A stretch of DNA of 50,000 nt from Prorocentrum cordatum (GCA_963575745.1 CAUYUJ010014552.1:1-50000); one strand, 5' to 3'; positions 22,180 through 35,199 are shown, counted from the first letter of the stretch. The notes: generated by a model not told the origin, from the letters alone. Program-made: numbers and translations.

Positions 22180-23279
22180 CTTGAGGTGTTGCGCGGTGGA
22201 CGTTGATCTCCGACGTGGAGGAACATGATCTAGGTGCCTGCGGCGACTTCTCCACCGTGCCAGCGAAGCATTCTGTGTGGCGAACGCCATTGCATGTGAT
22301 GTCCTTCGGCTCCTCCTCTTGATGAGCTCTCATAGGGATGATATGGGCCGTTTTGTGGCTGTCTTGTGCTCCGTATAGCACCTGTCAGAATTCGGTGGCG
22401 CATTGCCAGAGGAGGCCGAGTCGCTCAATAACCCGACGATGGCATCCATCCGTGCCATCAGCGTTGCTCAGCGGTCCTCTCGATTGCCCCGCCCCACGGC
22501 GATGCTGCTCCTCTCGCCACGAGGGCCGAGATAAGGCCGCTGGCGTCCCCCACCCACGGATTTCACCGTGGCCTCGGGAGGCCATCGTTTGGCTTGTGCT
22601 CCCATTGGGCAGTCTCGGGGGTCCTTTGCGGCTCTCTTGGGCCGTCCTGGGGGACCTATTGAGTCGTCTTGGGGTCTTGGGGCTCCCTTAGCCGTCTGAG
22701 GGCTCTTTTGGGGCCGTCGTGGACCTGTCCTGCGGCCTTTGTGGCCGTCTCGGGTCTTTCTCAGGCCGTCATTGGTACCTCCAGAGGCTCTCTTGGGTCA
22801 GCTTGGGGCTCCCTGGGCCGACTAGGGGCCCTCTTGGATCTTCGACCAGCATGCTTGGATTGGTTTGCGTGCCTCTCGGAAGCCTCTTGGGGTCTATTCG
22901 GCACTTCCTGGGAGCTGTTGGGTGCCTCTTGAGGCAAGGCTGGGCCATCTTGGCGGCCTTGGTGGCCCTCCCTGGCCGTCGTGGAAGCCGCGCAGAGATT
23001 CGCTCGGAAAGTTCCAGGAAGACGTCGGGGCGCCCGGGAGTCCTCGGGAGGGGGACGGTGCACGCAGAGCTTTATGAGATAAGAGGGGGCTCTTCGCAGA
23101 CTTACAGAAGCCCAGCCAGGCAGCACTCGGTATTCTACAACTACAACGCCTCAGTGTGCCAGAGTGGTCCTTCGTGTGCAATTGGGGAGGCTTTGGATGG
23201 GGAGTGTGGACTGTGCCGATGTCGCTCGCGATTGCGACCGCGACCGCGACGTCGTTCTGCTGCTACTTCTTGTCCTCAG
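22180..23279. other. spacer after U2, right part
   Basis: Resumes the standard spacer directly after the right copy of the target-site duplication: CTTGAGGTGTTGCGCGG, the block to about 22600, TTGGGGCC-type repeats 22610-22960, and the trans-splice acceptor at 23278-23279. No gene is supported. Confidence 0.6.
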
Positions 23280-23342
23280 GCCTCTGGCATACCAGGCTTC
23301 GTCTGCGCACCCTCGGTCTCTGCTGCTCCGCCCCTTGCCGCG

Positions 23343-24491
23343 ATGAACCGCGTGGTGCTCGCCGTGTTCGCCCTCGTGCTCTCCAGCCATGGCTGTGTCG
23401 CCGATGAGCAGACCACGACCATGGAGGACCATTGGCCGTAAATGTAGGGATGGGCAGAGATTCGGTCCCGCTTGATCTTATTGTCCTTGTCATCTAGCCT
23501 GGTCCTGTTGACGCGAAGGCAAGTTTGTTCGAGGGTCGCGGAACAAGGGGGGGAAGATCGCTGGGGCGTCGGGGTGTTGCGCTGGCCGCGCCCGCGTGCT
23601 GCCGGTGTCTTCTCTGCGAGCTGGCCTCGCCGCGGCCTCGTTTCTAGATCTCTGGCGTTTCACCATGCAATTGTCGCCAACATCCTTCCTCTGAGCTGTT
23701 CTCCTTCACCATAAGAAGTATTCGAAGAAGCCTCTAAAAAGGCGCCGATCCCTGATGGCGCACTGATCGGCCTGGGTTGCGGCCTGCTCGCAGCGTTCTC
23801 GCAGTTCGGCTGGGGCTCGCTCGACACCCCTCGTAGCCCAATAGCAGTCCGCTGCTCTCCGATGGCCTTCTGTCAGATCATTGCTAGCTTGCTTAACTGG
23901 CCTCCTGGGAGCTGCGACGTTGTCTTTCGAAGAGAGGGGTTGAACTTCTGGTGCAGGTTCTGCACGGATTGTCTAGGATTATTTCGTTTCCTGGGCGCGG
24001 GTCCCGGTAGCGTTCCTCCCTGCTCTCTGCTCCCCCCTCCCACCCGGGCTGAGGAGCGCCGCCTGACGGACACCACCATGGGCGACGACACGACGAGCGC
24101 CGCGCCTCGCACTGGAAGCCCAGGCACCGTGCTCCTGGCGCTCCTCGCCTTCCTCTACGTGGGCAGCGCGGCTGGGGCGGCGCTGGACGAGTCCACCACG
24201 ATGGCCGACGAGCGCCGCCTGACGGACACCACCATGGGCGACGACACGACGAGCGCCGCAGCTCGCAGTGGCGCCCTTGGCACCATGCTCCTGGCGCTCC
24301 TCGCGTTCCTGTTCGTGGGCAGCGCGGCTGGGGCGGCAGTGGACGAGTCCACCACAATGGCCGACGAGCGCCGCCTGACGGACACCACCATGGGCGACGA
24401 CACGACGAGCCCCGCGGCCCCCCGCGCGGCGTTCCGGACGGCGCCGCTGTTCGCCCTTGCTGCGGCGCTCGGTCTTGCAGCCCATCGCTAA
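23343..24491 (+). CDS. small secreted or membrane repeat protein, array copy U3
   Basis: Predicted exons are 23343-23426 and 24054-24491, about 173 aa, with the same layout as U1. Exon 1 has Val for Leu in the signal peptide core. Just after the predicted exon end this copy has a 6-base deletion (GACCATTGGCC for GACCATTGCGGAATGCC) and GTAAAT for GTAGGT, so sequence beyond GAGGAC is free to change. In exon 2, module 1 reads GCG-GCT-GGG-GCG and module 2 reads GGC-AGC-GCG, each matching the other module, which suggests short gene-conversion tracts. The only amino-acid change in exon 2 among the copies, Asn to Ser in module 2, is here. Function unknown; secretory route inferred from the signal peptide. 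Confidence 0.7.
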
Positions 24492-26881
24492 GCTCTGAAA
24501 GTGGCACGCTTGTAGCAGACTGTCTTCCAGGCTTCCGAGCCTTCCCTCCCAGCGGGCCTGGATCTCGACCGCCGCCTTCGCCCTCACTGGCCCCCCGTCG
24601 GCTTTTACCAGCAGCTTTGCTTTCCCTGCCTCCGCTCGGCTCCTGTCCCCCATCATACCCTCTGCGCTGTGGTGGTCGAGGATCCGTGCCCCGCAGTGAA
24701 TTCCATTCAAGCCACCCCTGCTTTGGTGCAGCGGCAGGGAGCCCTCGCAAAGGCCTGGGCTGCGGCCGAGGCATCTTGCCACGTCGCCCAATTCCGTGAA
24801 AGAAGCGGGCCAGGAGGCTTGACATTTTTCAGGTCCGCGAGGGACTCAGACTGCGGCGTGCGGTTGGTCACAGGCCATGTCAAGTGTAGACTTCGGGGGA
24901 GGCCAACCTCAGTTGCAGCGGCCTTCGCAAAGGCGCGGGCCGCTGGCTTCCCTGGGGGCGGCCGATCCTCAATGCCGTGGTACCCGTCCCTCGCGCATCT
25001 GAAGAATTCGGTGACGGACTTAAAGAGTTCCGTACCGGATTCTTTGCTACGGCACGTGGTCGCAATTGCAGCGAGTGCCAGGGTCCGCCTGCCACATCGA
25101 GCGCAGATTTCGGATGCCCACACCAGATGCTTGCGGATCAGCCAAAGTGCCACCTTGCCCGTTGAAGAAATTGCATCATCTTCGAGCATGTGACGTCAGA
25201 GGTGGAAAGCCTGCCGATACCGAGACCTTCCCCTCGCTTCTGCCTCCTTGGGCATCATTGGGACTGGCCCTCGTTGCCACGGCTGTATTCGCCTTGGAAT
25301 CTTGAGACGCGAGCGCGGACCCAGCGTGATGTTCGGGTGATCGTGGCCCTGGGAGCACGGGGCTAGTGTACTTGACTGAGGACCGCAGCCTTGGGAGAGC
25401 GGACTTAGAGTGATTTGCGAGAGGTCGTGGCTCTGGGAGCGCGGATCCAACGCAATCTACGCGGGATCGCGGGGGGCAATAAACGAAAGGAGCCCTCACG
25501 ACCTTGGTTTTGGGAGGCTTCTGGGCGCCAGTGAGGGGGCTTACAGATGGGGGTCAGTTATGGCTACTGCAATCGCTTCCAGCACAGCAGCTACACGGAG
25601 GCCAATGCAACAATACGTTTGGAGGCCCCATTGGGGGATGCCGCCTGGACGACAGGAAGCGCGCTTAGACTCGAAGAGTCGCGGGATGGACGGCGCTCTC
25701 TAGCCAGGATGGACCTTATACGTATCAGGGGAGGTCTGGGAGGGGAGTGGTTCGGGAATCCTCCGCGATCGGGACGTGACGGATGACGGGAAGTGTGCTT
25801 ATATTCGAGGTGTCGCGCGATGGACGTTGATCTCCGATTTGGAGGGACGTAGTGATGTAGGTGCCTGCGGCAACTCAACACCGTGGCAGCGAAGCACTCT
25901 GTGTCGCAAACGCCATTACATGTGATGCCCCTCGGCTCCTCTTGATGAGCTCTCATAGGGACGAATTGGGCCGCCTTGTGGCTCTCTTGTGCTCCGAATA
26001 GCACCTGTCGGAGCTCGGTGGCGCATGGCCAGAGGAGGCCGAGTCGCCCAATAGCCCGACGATGGCATTCAACCGTGCCATCAGAGTTGCTCAGCGGTCC
26101 TCTCGACTGCCCCGCCCCACGGCGATGCTGCTCCTCTCGCCACGAGGGCCGAGATAAGGCCGCTGGCATCCGCCACCCACGGATTTAACCGTGGTCTTGG
26201 GAGGCCATCAGTTGGCTTGTGCTCCCGTTGGGCAGTCTCGGGGGTCCCTTGCGGCTCTCTTGGGCCGTCTTGGGGGACCTATTGAGTCGTCTTGGGGTCT
26301 TGGGGCTCCCTTGGCCGTCTGAGGGCTCTCTTGGGGCCGTCGTGGACCTGTCCTGCGGCCTTTGTGGCCGTCTAGGGTCTTTCTCAGGCCGTCATGGGTA
26401 CCTCCAGAGGCTCTCTTGGGTCAGCTTGGGGCTCCCTGGGCCGACTAGGGGCCCTCTTGGATCTTCGACCAACATGCTTGGATTGGTTTGTGTGCCTCTC
26501 GGAAGCCTCTTGGGGTCTATTCGGCACTTCCTGGGAGCTGTTGGGTGCCTCTTGAGGCAAGGCTGGGCCATCTTGGCGGCCTTGGTGACCCTCCCTGGCC
26601 GTCGTGGAAGCCGCGCAGAGACTCGCTCGGAGAGTTCCAGGAATGCGTCGGGGCGCCCGGGAGTCCTCGGTTGGGGGACGGTGCACGCAGAGCTCTGTGA
26701 GATAAGAGGAGGCTATTCGCAGACTTACAGAAGCCCAGCCAGGCAGCACTCGGTATTCTACAACGCCTCAATGTGCCAGAGTGGTCCTTCGTGTGCAACT
26801 GGGGAATGTGGAATGTGCCGATGTCGCTCGCGACTGCGACCGCGACCGCGACGTCGTTCTGCTGCTACTGCTTGTCCTCAG
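24492..26881. other. spacer between U3 and U4
   Basis: Full-length standard spacer: conserved block about 24617-25195, diverged 45-50-bp repeats about 25310-25480, further block to 26200, TTGGGGCC-type repeats 26220-26590, acceptor at 26880-26881. It still has the 32-bp segment that units U4-U6 lack. Confidence 0.6.
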
Positions 26882-26944
26882 GCCTCTGGCATACCAGGCT
26901 TCGTCTGCGCACCCTCGGTCTCTGCTGCTCCGCCCCTTGCCACG

Positions 26945-28117
26945 ATGAACCGCGTGGTGCTCGCCGTGTTCGCCCTCCTGCTCTCCAGCCATGGCTGCGT
27001 CGCCGATGAGCAGACCACGACCATGGAGGACCATTGCGGAATGCCGTAGGTGTTGGGATGGACAGAGATTCGATCCCGCTTGATCTTATCGTCCTTAGCA
27101 TCCAGCCTGGTTCTGTTGACGTGAATGCAAATTTGTTCGAGGGTTGCGGAACAAGGGGGGAAGATCGCTGGGGCGTCAGGGTGTTGCGCTGGCCGCGCCC
27201 GCGTGCTGCCGGTGTCTTCTCTGCGAGCTGGCCCCGCCGCGGCCTCGCTTCTAGATCTCTGGCGTTTCACCATGCAGTTGTCGCCATCACCCTTCCTCTG
27301 AGCTGCTCTCATTCACCATAAGAAGTTTTCGAAGAAGCCTCTAAGAAGGCGCCGATCCCTTCTCGGAAACACCTTCCTCCATGGCGCACCGATCGGCCTG
27401 GGTTGCGGCCTGCTCGCAGAGTGCTTGCAGTTCGTCTGAGGCTCGCTCGACACCCCTCGTAGCCCAATAGCAGTCCGCTGCTCTCCGATGGCCTTCTGTC
27501 AGCTCATTGCTAGCTTGCTTAGCTGGCCTCCTGGGAGCTGCGACGTTGTCTTTCGAAGAGAGGGGTTGAACTCCTGGTGCAGGTTCTGCAGGGATTGTCT
27601 AGGATTACTTCGTTTCCTGGGCGCGGGTCCCGGTAGCGTTCCTCCCTGCTCTCTGCTCCCCCCTCCCACCCGGGCCGAGGAGCGCCGCCTGACGGACACC
27701 ACCATGGGCGACGACACGACGAGCGCCGCGCCTCGCACTGGAAGCCCAGGCACCGTGCTCCTGGCGCTCCTCGCCTTCCTCTACGTGGGCAGCGCGGCGG
27801 GTGCGGCGCTGGACGAGTCCACCACGATGGCCGACGAGCGCCGCCTGACGGACACCACCATGGGCGACGACACGACGAGCGCCGCAGCTCGCAGTGGCGC
27901 CCTTGGCACCATGCTCCTGGCGCTCCTCGCGTTCCTGTTCGTGGGCAACGCGGCTGGGGCGGCAGTGGACGAGTCCACCACAATGGCCGACGAGCGCCGC
28001 CTGACGGACACCACCATGGGCGACGACACGACGAGCCCCGCGGCCCCCCGCGCGGCGTTCCGGACGGCGCCGCTGTTCGCCCTTGCTGCGGCGCTCGGTC
28101 TTGCAGCCCATCGCTAA
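26945..28117 (+). CDS. small secreted or membrane repeat protein, array copy U4
   Basis: Predicted exons are 26945-27028 and 27680-28117 with a 651-nt intron, about 173 aa. The signal peptide exon has the common sequence (LLLSSHGCVA before DEQTTTM). Exon 2 is the consensus for the later units, with GCG in the second hydrophobic run and ACA before the third module. The start codon is chosen because it sits 63 nt after the conserved CAG acceptor and opens a signal peptide. A longer frame running in from 26219 crosses the low-complexity spacer and is not credible as coding. Function unknown; export to the secretory system is inferred. Confidence 0.72.
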
Positions 28118-30485
28118 GCTCTGAAAGGGGCACGCTTGTAGCAGACTGTCTTCCAGGCTTCCAAGCCTTCCCTCCCAGCGGGCCTGGATCTCGACCGCCG
28201 CCTTCGCCCTCACTAGCCCCCCGTCGGCTTTTACCAACAGCTTTGCTTTCCCTGCCTCCGCTCGGCTCCTGTCCCCCATCATGCCCTCTCTGCGCTGTGG
28301 TGGTCGAGGATCCGTGCCCCGCAGTGAATTCCATTCAAGCCACCCCTGCTTTGGTGCAGCGGCAGGGAGCCCTCGCAAAGGCCTGGGCTGCGGCCGAGGC
28401 ATCTTGCGACGCCGCCCGTCTCCGTGAAAGATGGAGGCTTGACATTTTTCAGGTCCGCGAGGGACTCAGACTGCGGCGTGCGGTTGGTCACGGGCCATAT
28501 CAGGCGTAGACTTCGGCCGAGGCCAACCCCAGTTGCAGCGGCCCTCGCAAAGGCGCGGGCCGCTGGCTTCCATGGGGGCGGCCGATCCGCGATGTCGTGG
28601 TACCCGTCCCTCGCGCATCTGAAGAATTCGGTGACGGACTTACAGAGTTCCGTACCGGATTTGCTGCTACGGCACGTGGTCGCAATTGCAGCGAGTGCCA
28701 GGGTCCGCCTGCCACATCGAGCGCAGATTTCGGATGCCCACACCAGATGCCTGCGGATCAGCCAGAGTGCCACCTTGCCCGTTGAAGAAACTACATCAAC
28801 TTCGAGCATATAACGTCAGAGGTGGAAAGCCTGCCGATACCGAGGTCTTCTCCTCGCTTTTGCCTCTTTGGGCATCATTGGGACTGGCCCTCGTTGCCAC
28901 GGCTGGACCCAGCGTAATGTTCGGGTGATCGTGGTCCTGGGAGTACGGGGCTAGTGTACTTGACTGAGGACCGCAGCCTTGGGAGAGCGGACTCAGGGTG
29001 ATTTGCGAGAGGTCGTGGCTCTGGGAGCGTGGATCCAACGCAATCTACGCGGGATCGCGGGGGGCAATAAATGAAAGGAGCCCTCAAGACCGTGGTTTCG
29101 GGGGGCTTCTGGGCGCCAGTGAGGGGGCTTACAGATGGGGGTCATTTATGGCTACTACAATCTCTTCACAGCACAGCAGCTACACGGAGGCCAATGCAAC
29201 AATACGTTTGGAGGCCCCGTTGGGGGATGCCGCCGGACGACAGGAAGCGCGCTTAGACTCGAAGAGTCGCGGGATGGACGGCGCTCTCTAGCCAGGATGG
29301 ACCTTATACGTATCAGGGGAGGTCTGGGAGGGGAGTGGTTCGGGAATCCTCCGCGATCGGGCCGTGGCGGATGACGGGAAATGTGCTTATACTCGAGGTG
29401 TTGCGCGATGGACGTTGATCTCCGACTTGGAGGGACGTGGTGATCTGGCTGTCTGCGGCGACTCCACACCGTGCCAGCGAAGCACTCTGTGTGGCGAACG
29501 CCATTACATGTGATGCCCCTCGGCTCCTCTTGATGAGCTCTCATAGGGACGAATTGGGCCGCCTTGTGGCTCTCTTGCGCTCCGAATAGCACCTGTCGGA
29601 GCTCGGTGGCGCATGGCCAGAGGAGGCCGAGTCGCCCAATAGCCCGACGATTGCATTCAACCGTGCCATCAGAGTTGCTCAGCGGTCCTCTCGACTGCCC
29701 CGCCCCACGGCGATGCTGCTCCTCTCGCCACGAGGGCCGAGACAAGGCCGCTGGCATCCGCCACCCACGGATTTCACCGTGGTCTTGGGAGGCCATCAGT
29801 TGGCTTGTGCTCCCGTTGGGCAGTCTCGGGTGTCCCTTGCGGCTCTCTTGGGCCGTCTTGGGGGACCTATTGAGTCGTCTTGGGGTCTTGGGGCTCCCTT
29901 GGCCGTCTGAGGGCTCTCTTGGGGCCGTCGTGGACCTGTCCTGGGGCCTTTGTGGCCGTCTAGTGTCTTTCTCAGGCCGTCATGGGTACCTCCAGAGGCT
30001 CTCTTGGGTCAGCTTGGGGCTCCCTGGGCCGACTAGGGGCCCTCTTGGATCTTCGACCAACATGCTTGGATTGGTTTGTGTGCCTCTCGGAAGCCTCTTG
30101 GGGTCTATTCGGCACTTCCTGGGAGCTGTTGGGTGCCTCTTGAAGGCAAGGCTGGGCCATCTTGGCGGCCTTGGTGACCCTCCCTGGCTGTCGTGGAAGC
30201 CGCGCAGAGACTCGCTCGGAAAGTTCCAAGAAGGCGTTGGGGCGCCCGGGAGTCCTCGGGAGGGGGACGGTGCACGCAGAGCTTTGTGAGATAAGAGGAG
30301 GCTATTCGCAGACTTACAGAAGCCCAGCCAGGCAGCACTCGGTATTCTACAACGCCTCAATGTGCCAGAGTGGTCCTTCGTGTGCAACTGCGGAGGTCTT
30401 GGATGGGGAATGTGGAATGTGCCGATGTCGCTCGCGACTGCGACCGCGACCGCGACGTCGTTCTGCTGCTACTGCTTGTCCTCAG
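28118..30485. other. spacer between U4 and U5
   Basis: Standard spacer, but a 32-bp segment present in U1-U3 is deleted at 28905/28906, shortening the diverged repeat block. Contains the conserved block 28243-28810, TTGGGGCC-type repeats 29820-30190, and the acceptor at 30484-30485. No gene is supported. Confidence 0.6.
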
Positions 30486-30548
30486 GCCTCTGGCATAGCA
30501 GGCTTCGTCTACGCACCCTCGGTCTCTGCTGCTCCGCCCCTTGCCGCG

Positions 30549-31721
30549 ATGAACCGCGTGGTGCTCGCCGTGTTCGCCCTCCTGCTCTCCAGCCATGGCT
30601 GCGTCGCCGATGAGCAGACCACGACCATGGAGGACCATTGCGGAATGCCGTAGGTGTAGGGATGGACAGATATTCGGTCCGGCTTGATCTTATCGTCCTT
30701 AGCATCCAGCCTGGTTCTGTTGACGTGAATGCAAATTTGTTCGAGGGTCGCGGAACAAGGGGGGAAGATCGCTGGGGCGTCGGGGTGTTGCGCTGGCCGC
30801 GCCCGCGTGCTGCCGGTGTCTTCTCTGCGAGCTGGCCCCGCCGCGGCCTCGCTTCTAGATCTCTGGCGTTTCACCATGCAGTTGTCGCCATCACCCTTCC
30901 TCTGAGCTGCTCTCCTTCACCATAAGAAGTTTTCGAAGAAGCCTCTAAGAAGGCGCCGATCCCTTCTCGGAGACACCTTCCTCCATGGCGCACCGATCGG
31001 CCTGGGTTGCGGCCTGCTCGCAGAGTGCTCGCAGTTCGTCTGAGGCTCGCTCGACAGCCCTCGTAGCCCAATAGCAGTCCGCTGCTCTCCGATGGCCTTC
31101 TGTCAGCTCATTGCTAGCTTGCTTGGCTGGCCTCCTGGGAGCTGCGACGTTGTCTTTCGAAGAGAGGGGTTGAACTCCTGGTGCAGGTTCTGCAGGGATT
31201 GTCTAGGATTACTTCGTTTCCTGGGCGCGGGTCCCGGTAGCGTTCCTCCCTGCTCTCTGCTCCCCCCTCCCACCCGGGCCGAGGAGCGCCGCCTGACGGA
31301 CACCACCATGGGCGACGACACGACGAGCGCCGCGCCTCGCACTGGAAGCCCAGGCACCGTGCTCCTGGCGCTCCTCGCCTTCCTCTACGTGGGCAGCGCG
31401 GCGGGTGCGGCGCTGGACGAGTCCACCACGATGGCCGACGAGCGCCGCCTGACGGACACCACCATGGGCGACGACACGACGAGCGCCGCAGCTCGCAGTG
31501 GCGCCCTTGGCACCATGCTCCTGGCGCTCCTCGCGTTCCTGTTCGTGGGCAACGCGGCTGGGGCGGCAGTGGACGAGTCCACCACAATGGCCGACGAGCG
31601 CCGCCTGACGGACACCACCATGGGCGACGACACGACGAGCCCCGCGGCCCCCCGCGCGGCGTTCCGGACGGCGCCGCTGTTCGCCCTTGCTGCGGCGCTC
31701 GGTCTTGCAGCCCATCGCTAA
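30549..31721 (+). CDS. small secreted or membrane repeat protein, array copy U5
   Basis: Predicted exons are 30549-30632 and 31284-31721, about 173 aa, with the coding sequence identical to U4 as far as I can read by eye. It shares the signal peptide, three modules, GAGGA at both intron ends, and the leader acceptor at 30484-30485. Near-identity of coding, intron and spacer with U4 and U6 points to recent duplication or ongoing homogenisation. Function unknown. Confidence 0.72.
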
Positions 31722-34086
31722 GCTCTGAAAGGGGCACGCTTGTAGCAGACTGTCTTCCAGGCTTCCAAGCCTTCCCTCCCAGCGGGCCTGGATCTCGACC
31801 GCCGCCTTCGCCCTCACTAGCCCCCCGTCGGCTTTTACCAACAGCTTTGCTTTCCCTGCCTCCGCTCGGCTCCTGTCCCCCATCATGCCCTCTCTGCGCT
31901 GTGGTGGTCGAGGATCCGTGCCCCGCAGTGAATTCCATTCAAGCCACCCCTGCTTTGGTGCAGCGGCAGGGAGCCCTCGCAAAGGCCTGGGCTGCGGCCG
32001 AGGCATCTTGCCACGTCGCCCGTTCCGTGAAAGATGGAGGCTTGACATTTTTCAGGTCCGCGAGGGACTCAGACTGCGGCGTGCGGTTGGTCACGGGCCA
32101 TATCAGGCGTAGACTTCGGCCGAGGCCAACCCCAGTTGCAGCGGCCCTCGCAAAGGCGCGGGCCGCTGGCTTCCATGGGGGCGGCCGATCCGCGATGTTG
32201 TGGTACCCGTCCCTCGCGCATCTGAAGAATTCGGTGACGGACTTACAGAGTTCCGTACCGGATTTGCTGCTACGGCACGTGGTCGCAGCTGCAGCGAGTG
32301 CCAGGGTCCGCCTGCCACATCGAGCGCAGATTTCGGATGCCCACACCAGATGCCTGCGGATCAGCCAGAGTGCCACCTTGCCCGTTGAAGAAACTACATC
32401 ATCTTCGAGCATATAACGTCAGAGGTGGAAAGCCTGCCGATACCGAGGTCTTCTCCTCGCTTTTGCCTCTTTGGGCATCATTGGGACTGGCCCTCGTTGC
32501 CACGGCTGGACCCAGCGTAATGTTCGGGTGATCGTGGTCCTGGGAGTACGGGGCTAGTGTACTTGACTGAGGACCGCAGCCTTGGGAGAGCGGACTCAGG
32601 GTGATTTGCGAGAGGTCGTGGCTCTGGGAGCGTGGATCCAACGCAATCTACGCGGGATCGCGGGGGGCAATAATCGAAAGGAGCCCTCAAGACCGTGGTT
32701 TTGGGAGGCTTCTGGGCGCCAGTGAGGGGGCTTACAGATGGGGGTCATTTATGGCTACTACAATCTCTTCCAGCACAGCAGCTACACGGAGGCCAATGCA
32801 ACAATACGTTTGGAGGCCCCATTGGGGGATGCCGCCGGACGACAGGAAGCGCGCTTAGACTCGAAGAGTCGCGGGATGGACGGCGCTCTCTAGCCAGGAT
32901 GGACCTTATACGTATCAGGGGAGGTCTGGGAGGGGAGTGGTTCGGGAATCCTCCGCGATCGGGCCGTGGCGGATGACGGGAAATGTGCTTATACTCGAGG
33001 TGTTGCGCGATGGACGTTGATCTCCGATTTGGAGGGACGTGGTGATATAGGTGTCTGCGGCGACTCCACACCGTGCCAGCGAAGCACTCTGTGTGGCGAA
33101 CGCCATTACATGTGATGCCCCTCGGCTCCTCTTGATGAGCTCTCATAGGGACGAATTGGGCCGCCTTGTGGCTCTCTTGTGCTCCGAATAGCACCTGTCG
33201 GAGCTCGGTGGCGCATGGCCAGAGGAGGCCGAGTCGCCCAAAGCCCGACGATGGCATTCAACCGTGCCATCAGAGTTGCTCAGCGGTCCTCCTCGACTGC
33301 CCCGCCCCACGGCGATGCTGCTCCTCTCGCCACGAGGGCCGAGATAAGGCCGCTGGCATCCGCCACCCACGGATTTCACCGTGGCCTTGGGAGGCCATCA
33401 GTTGGCTTGTGCTCCCGTTGGGCAGTCTCGGGTGTCCCTTGCGGCTCTCTTGGGCCGTCTTGGGGGACCTATTGAGTCGTCTTGGGGTCTTGGGGCTCCC
33501 TTGGCCGTCTGAGGGCTCTCTTGGGGCCGTCGTGGACCTGTCCTGGGGCCTTTGTGGCCGTCTAGTGTCTTTCTCAGGCCGTCATGGGTACCTCCAGAGG
33601 CTCTCTTGGGTCAGCTTGGGGCTCCCTGGGCCGACTAGGGGCCCTCTTGGATCTTCGACCAACATGCTTGGATTGGTTTGTGTGCCTCTCGGAAGCCTCT
33701 TGGGGTCTATTCGGCACTTCCTGGGAGCTGTTGGGTGCCTCTTGAGGCAAGGCTGGGCCATCTTGGCGGCCTTGGTGACCCTCCCTGGCTGTCGTGGAAG
33801 CCGCGCAGAGACTCGCTCGGAGAGTTCCAAGAAGGCGTTGGGGCGCCCGGGAGTCCTCGGGAGGGGGACGGTGCACGCAGAGCTTTGTGAGATAAGAGGA
33901 GGCTATTCGCAGACTTACAGAAGCCCAGCCAGGCAGCACTCGGTATTCTACAACGCCTCAATGTGCCAGAGTGGTCCTTCGTGTGCAACTGCGGAGGTCT
34001 TGGATGGGGAATGTGGAATGTGCCGATGTCGCTCGCGACTGCGACCGCGACCGCGACGTCGTTCTGCTGCTACTGCTTGTCCTCAG
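31722..34086. other. spacer between U5 and U6
   Basis: Standard spacer with the 32-bp deletion (junction 32508/32509), conserved block 31847-32415, TTGGGGCC-type repeats 33420-33790, and acceptor at 34085-34086. A frame of 362 codons runs from 33166 into exon 1 of U6 because this stretch lacks stops; it is not supported as a gene. Confidence 0.6.
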
Positions 34087-34149
34087 GCCTCTGGCATAGC
34101 AGGCTTCGTCTACGCACCCTCGGTCTCTGCTGCTCCGCCCCTTGCCGCG

Positions 34150-35199
34150 ATGAACCGCGTGGTGCTCGCCGTGTTCGCCCTCCTGCTCTCCAGCCATGGC
34201 TGCGTCGCCGATGAGCAGACCACGACCATGGAGGACCATTGCGGAATGCCGTAGGTGTAGGGATGGACAGATATTCGGTCCGGCTTGATCTTATCGTCCT
34301 TAGCATCCAGCCTGGTTCTGTTGACGTGAATGCAAATTTGTTCGAGGGTCGCGGAACAAGGGGGGGAAGATCGCTGGGGCGTCGGGGTGTTGCGCTGGCC
34401 GCGCCCGCGTGCTGCCGGTGTCTTCTCTGCGAGCTGGCCCCGCCGCGGCCTCGTTTCTAGATCTCTGGCGTTTACCATGCAGTTGTCGCCATCACCCTTC
34501 CTCTGAGCTGCTCTCCTTCACCATAAGAAGTCTTCGAAGAAGCCTCTAAGAAGGCGCCGATCCCTTCTCGGAAACACCTTCCTCCATGGCGCACCGATCG
34601 GCCTGGGTTGCGGCCTGCTCGCAGCGTGCTCGCAGTTCGGCTGAGGCTCGCTCGACAGCCCTCGTAGCCCAATAGCAGTCCGCTGCTCTCCGATGGCCTT
34701 CTGTCAGCTCATCGCTAGCTTGCTTGGCTGGCCTCCTGGGAGCTGCGACGTTGTCTTTCGAAGAGAGGGGTTGAACTCCTGGTGCAGGTTCTGCAGGGAT
34801 TGTCTAGGATTACTTCGTTTCCTGGGCGCGGGTCCCGGTAGCGTTCCTCCCTGCTCTCTGCTCCCCCCTCCCACCCGGGCCGAGGAGCGCCGCCTGACGG
34901 ACACCACCATGGGCGACGACACGACGAGCGCCGCGCCTCGCACTGGAAGCCCAGGCACCGTGCTCCTGGCGCTCCTCGCCTTCCTCTACGTGGGCAGCGC
35001 GGCGGGTGCGGCGCTGGACGAGTCCACCACGATGGCCGACGAGCGCCGCCTGACGGACACCACCATGGGCGACGACACGACGAGCGCCGCAGCTCGCAGT
35101 GGCGCCCTTGGCACCATGCTCCTGGCGCTCCTCGCGTTCCTGTTCGTGGGCAACGCGGCTGGGGCGGCAGTGGACGAGTGGCCGACGAGCGCCGCCTGA
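34150..35199 (+). pseudogene. array copy U6, second exon broken
   Basis: Exon 1 (34150-34233), the intron (34234-34884) and the first two modules of exon 2 (from 34885) match U5. After the second hydrophobic run the sequence loses 10 bases (GTGGACGAG joins TGGCCGACGAG near 35177), shifting frame to a stop at 35197-35199. Most of module 3 is missing further on. The product would lack the third module and the C-terminal hydrophobic end. The damage continues into the next region, so a mis-assembled consensus must be considered. Confidence 0.7.

Noticed and set aside
33166-34254. 362-codon plus-strand frame that runs into exon 1
   Set aside because: Most of it is TTGGGGCC-type low-complexity spacer and it crosses the predicted leader acceptor. 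The shorter start giving a signal peptide is favoured.
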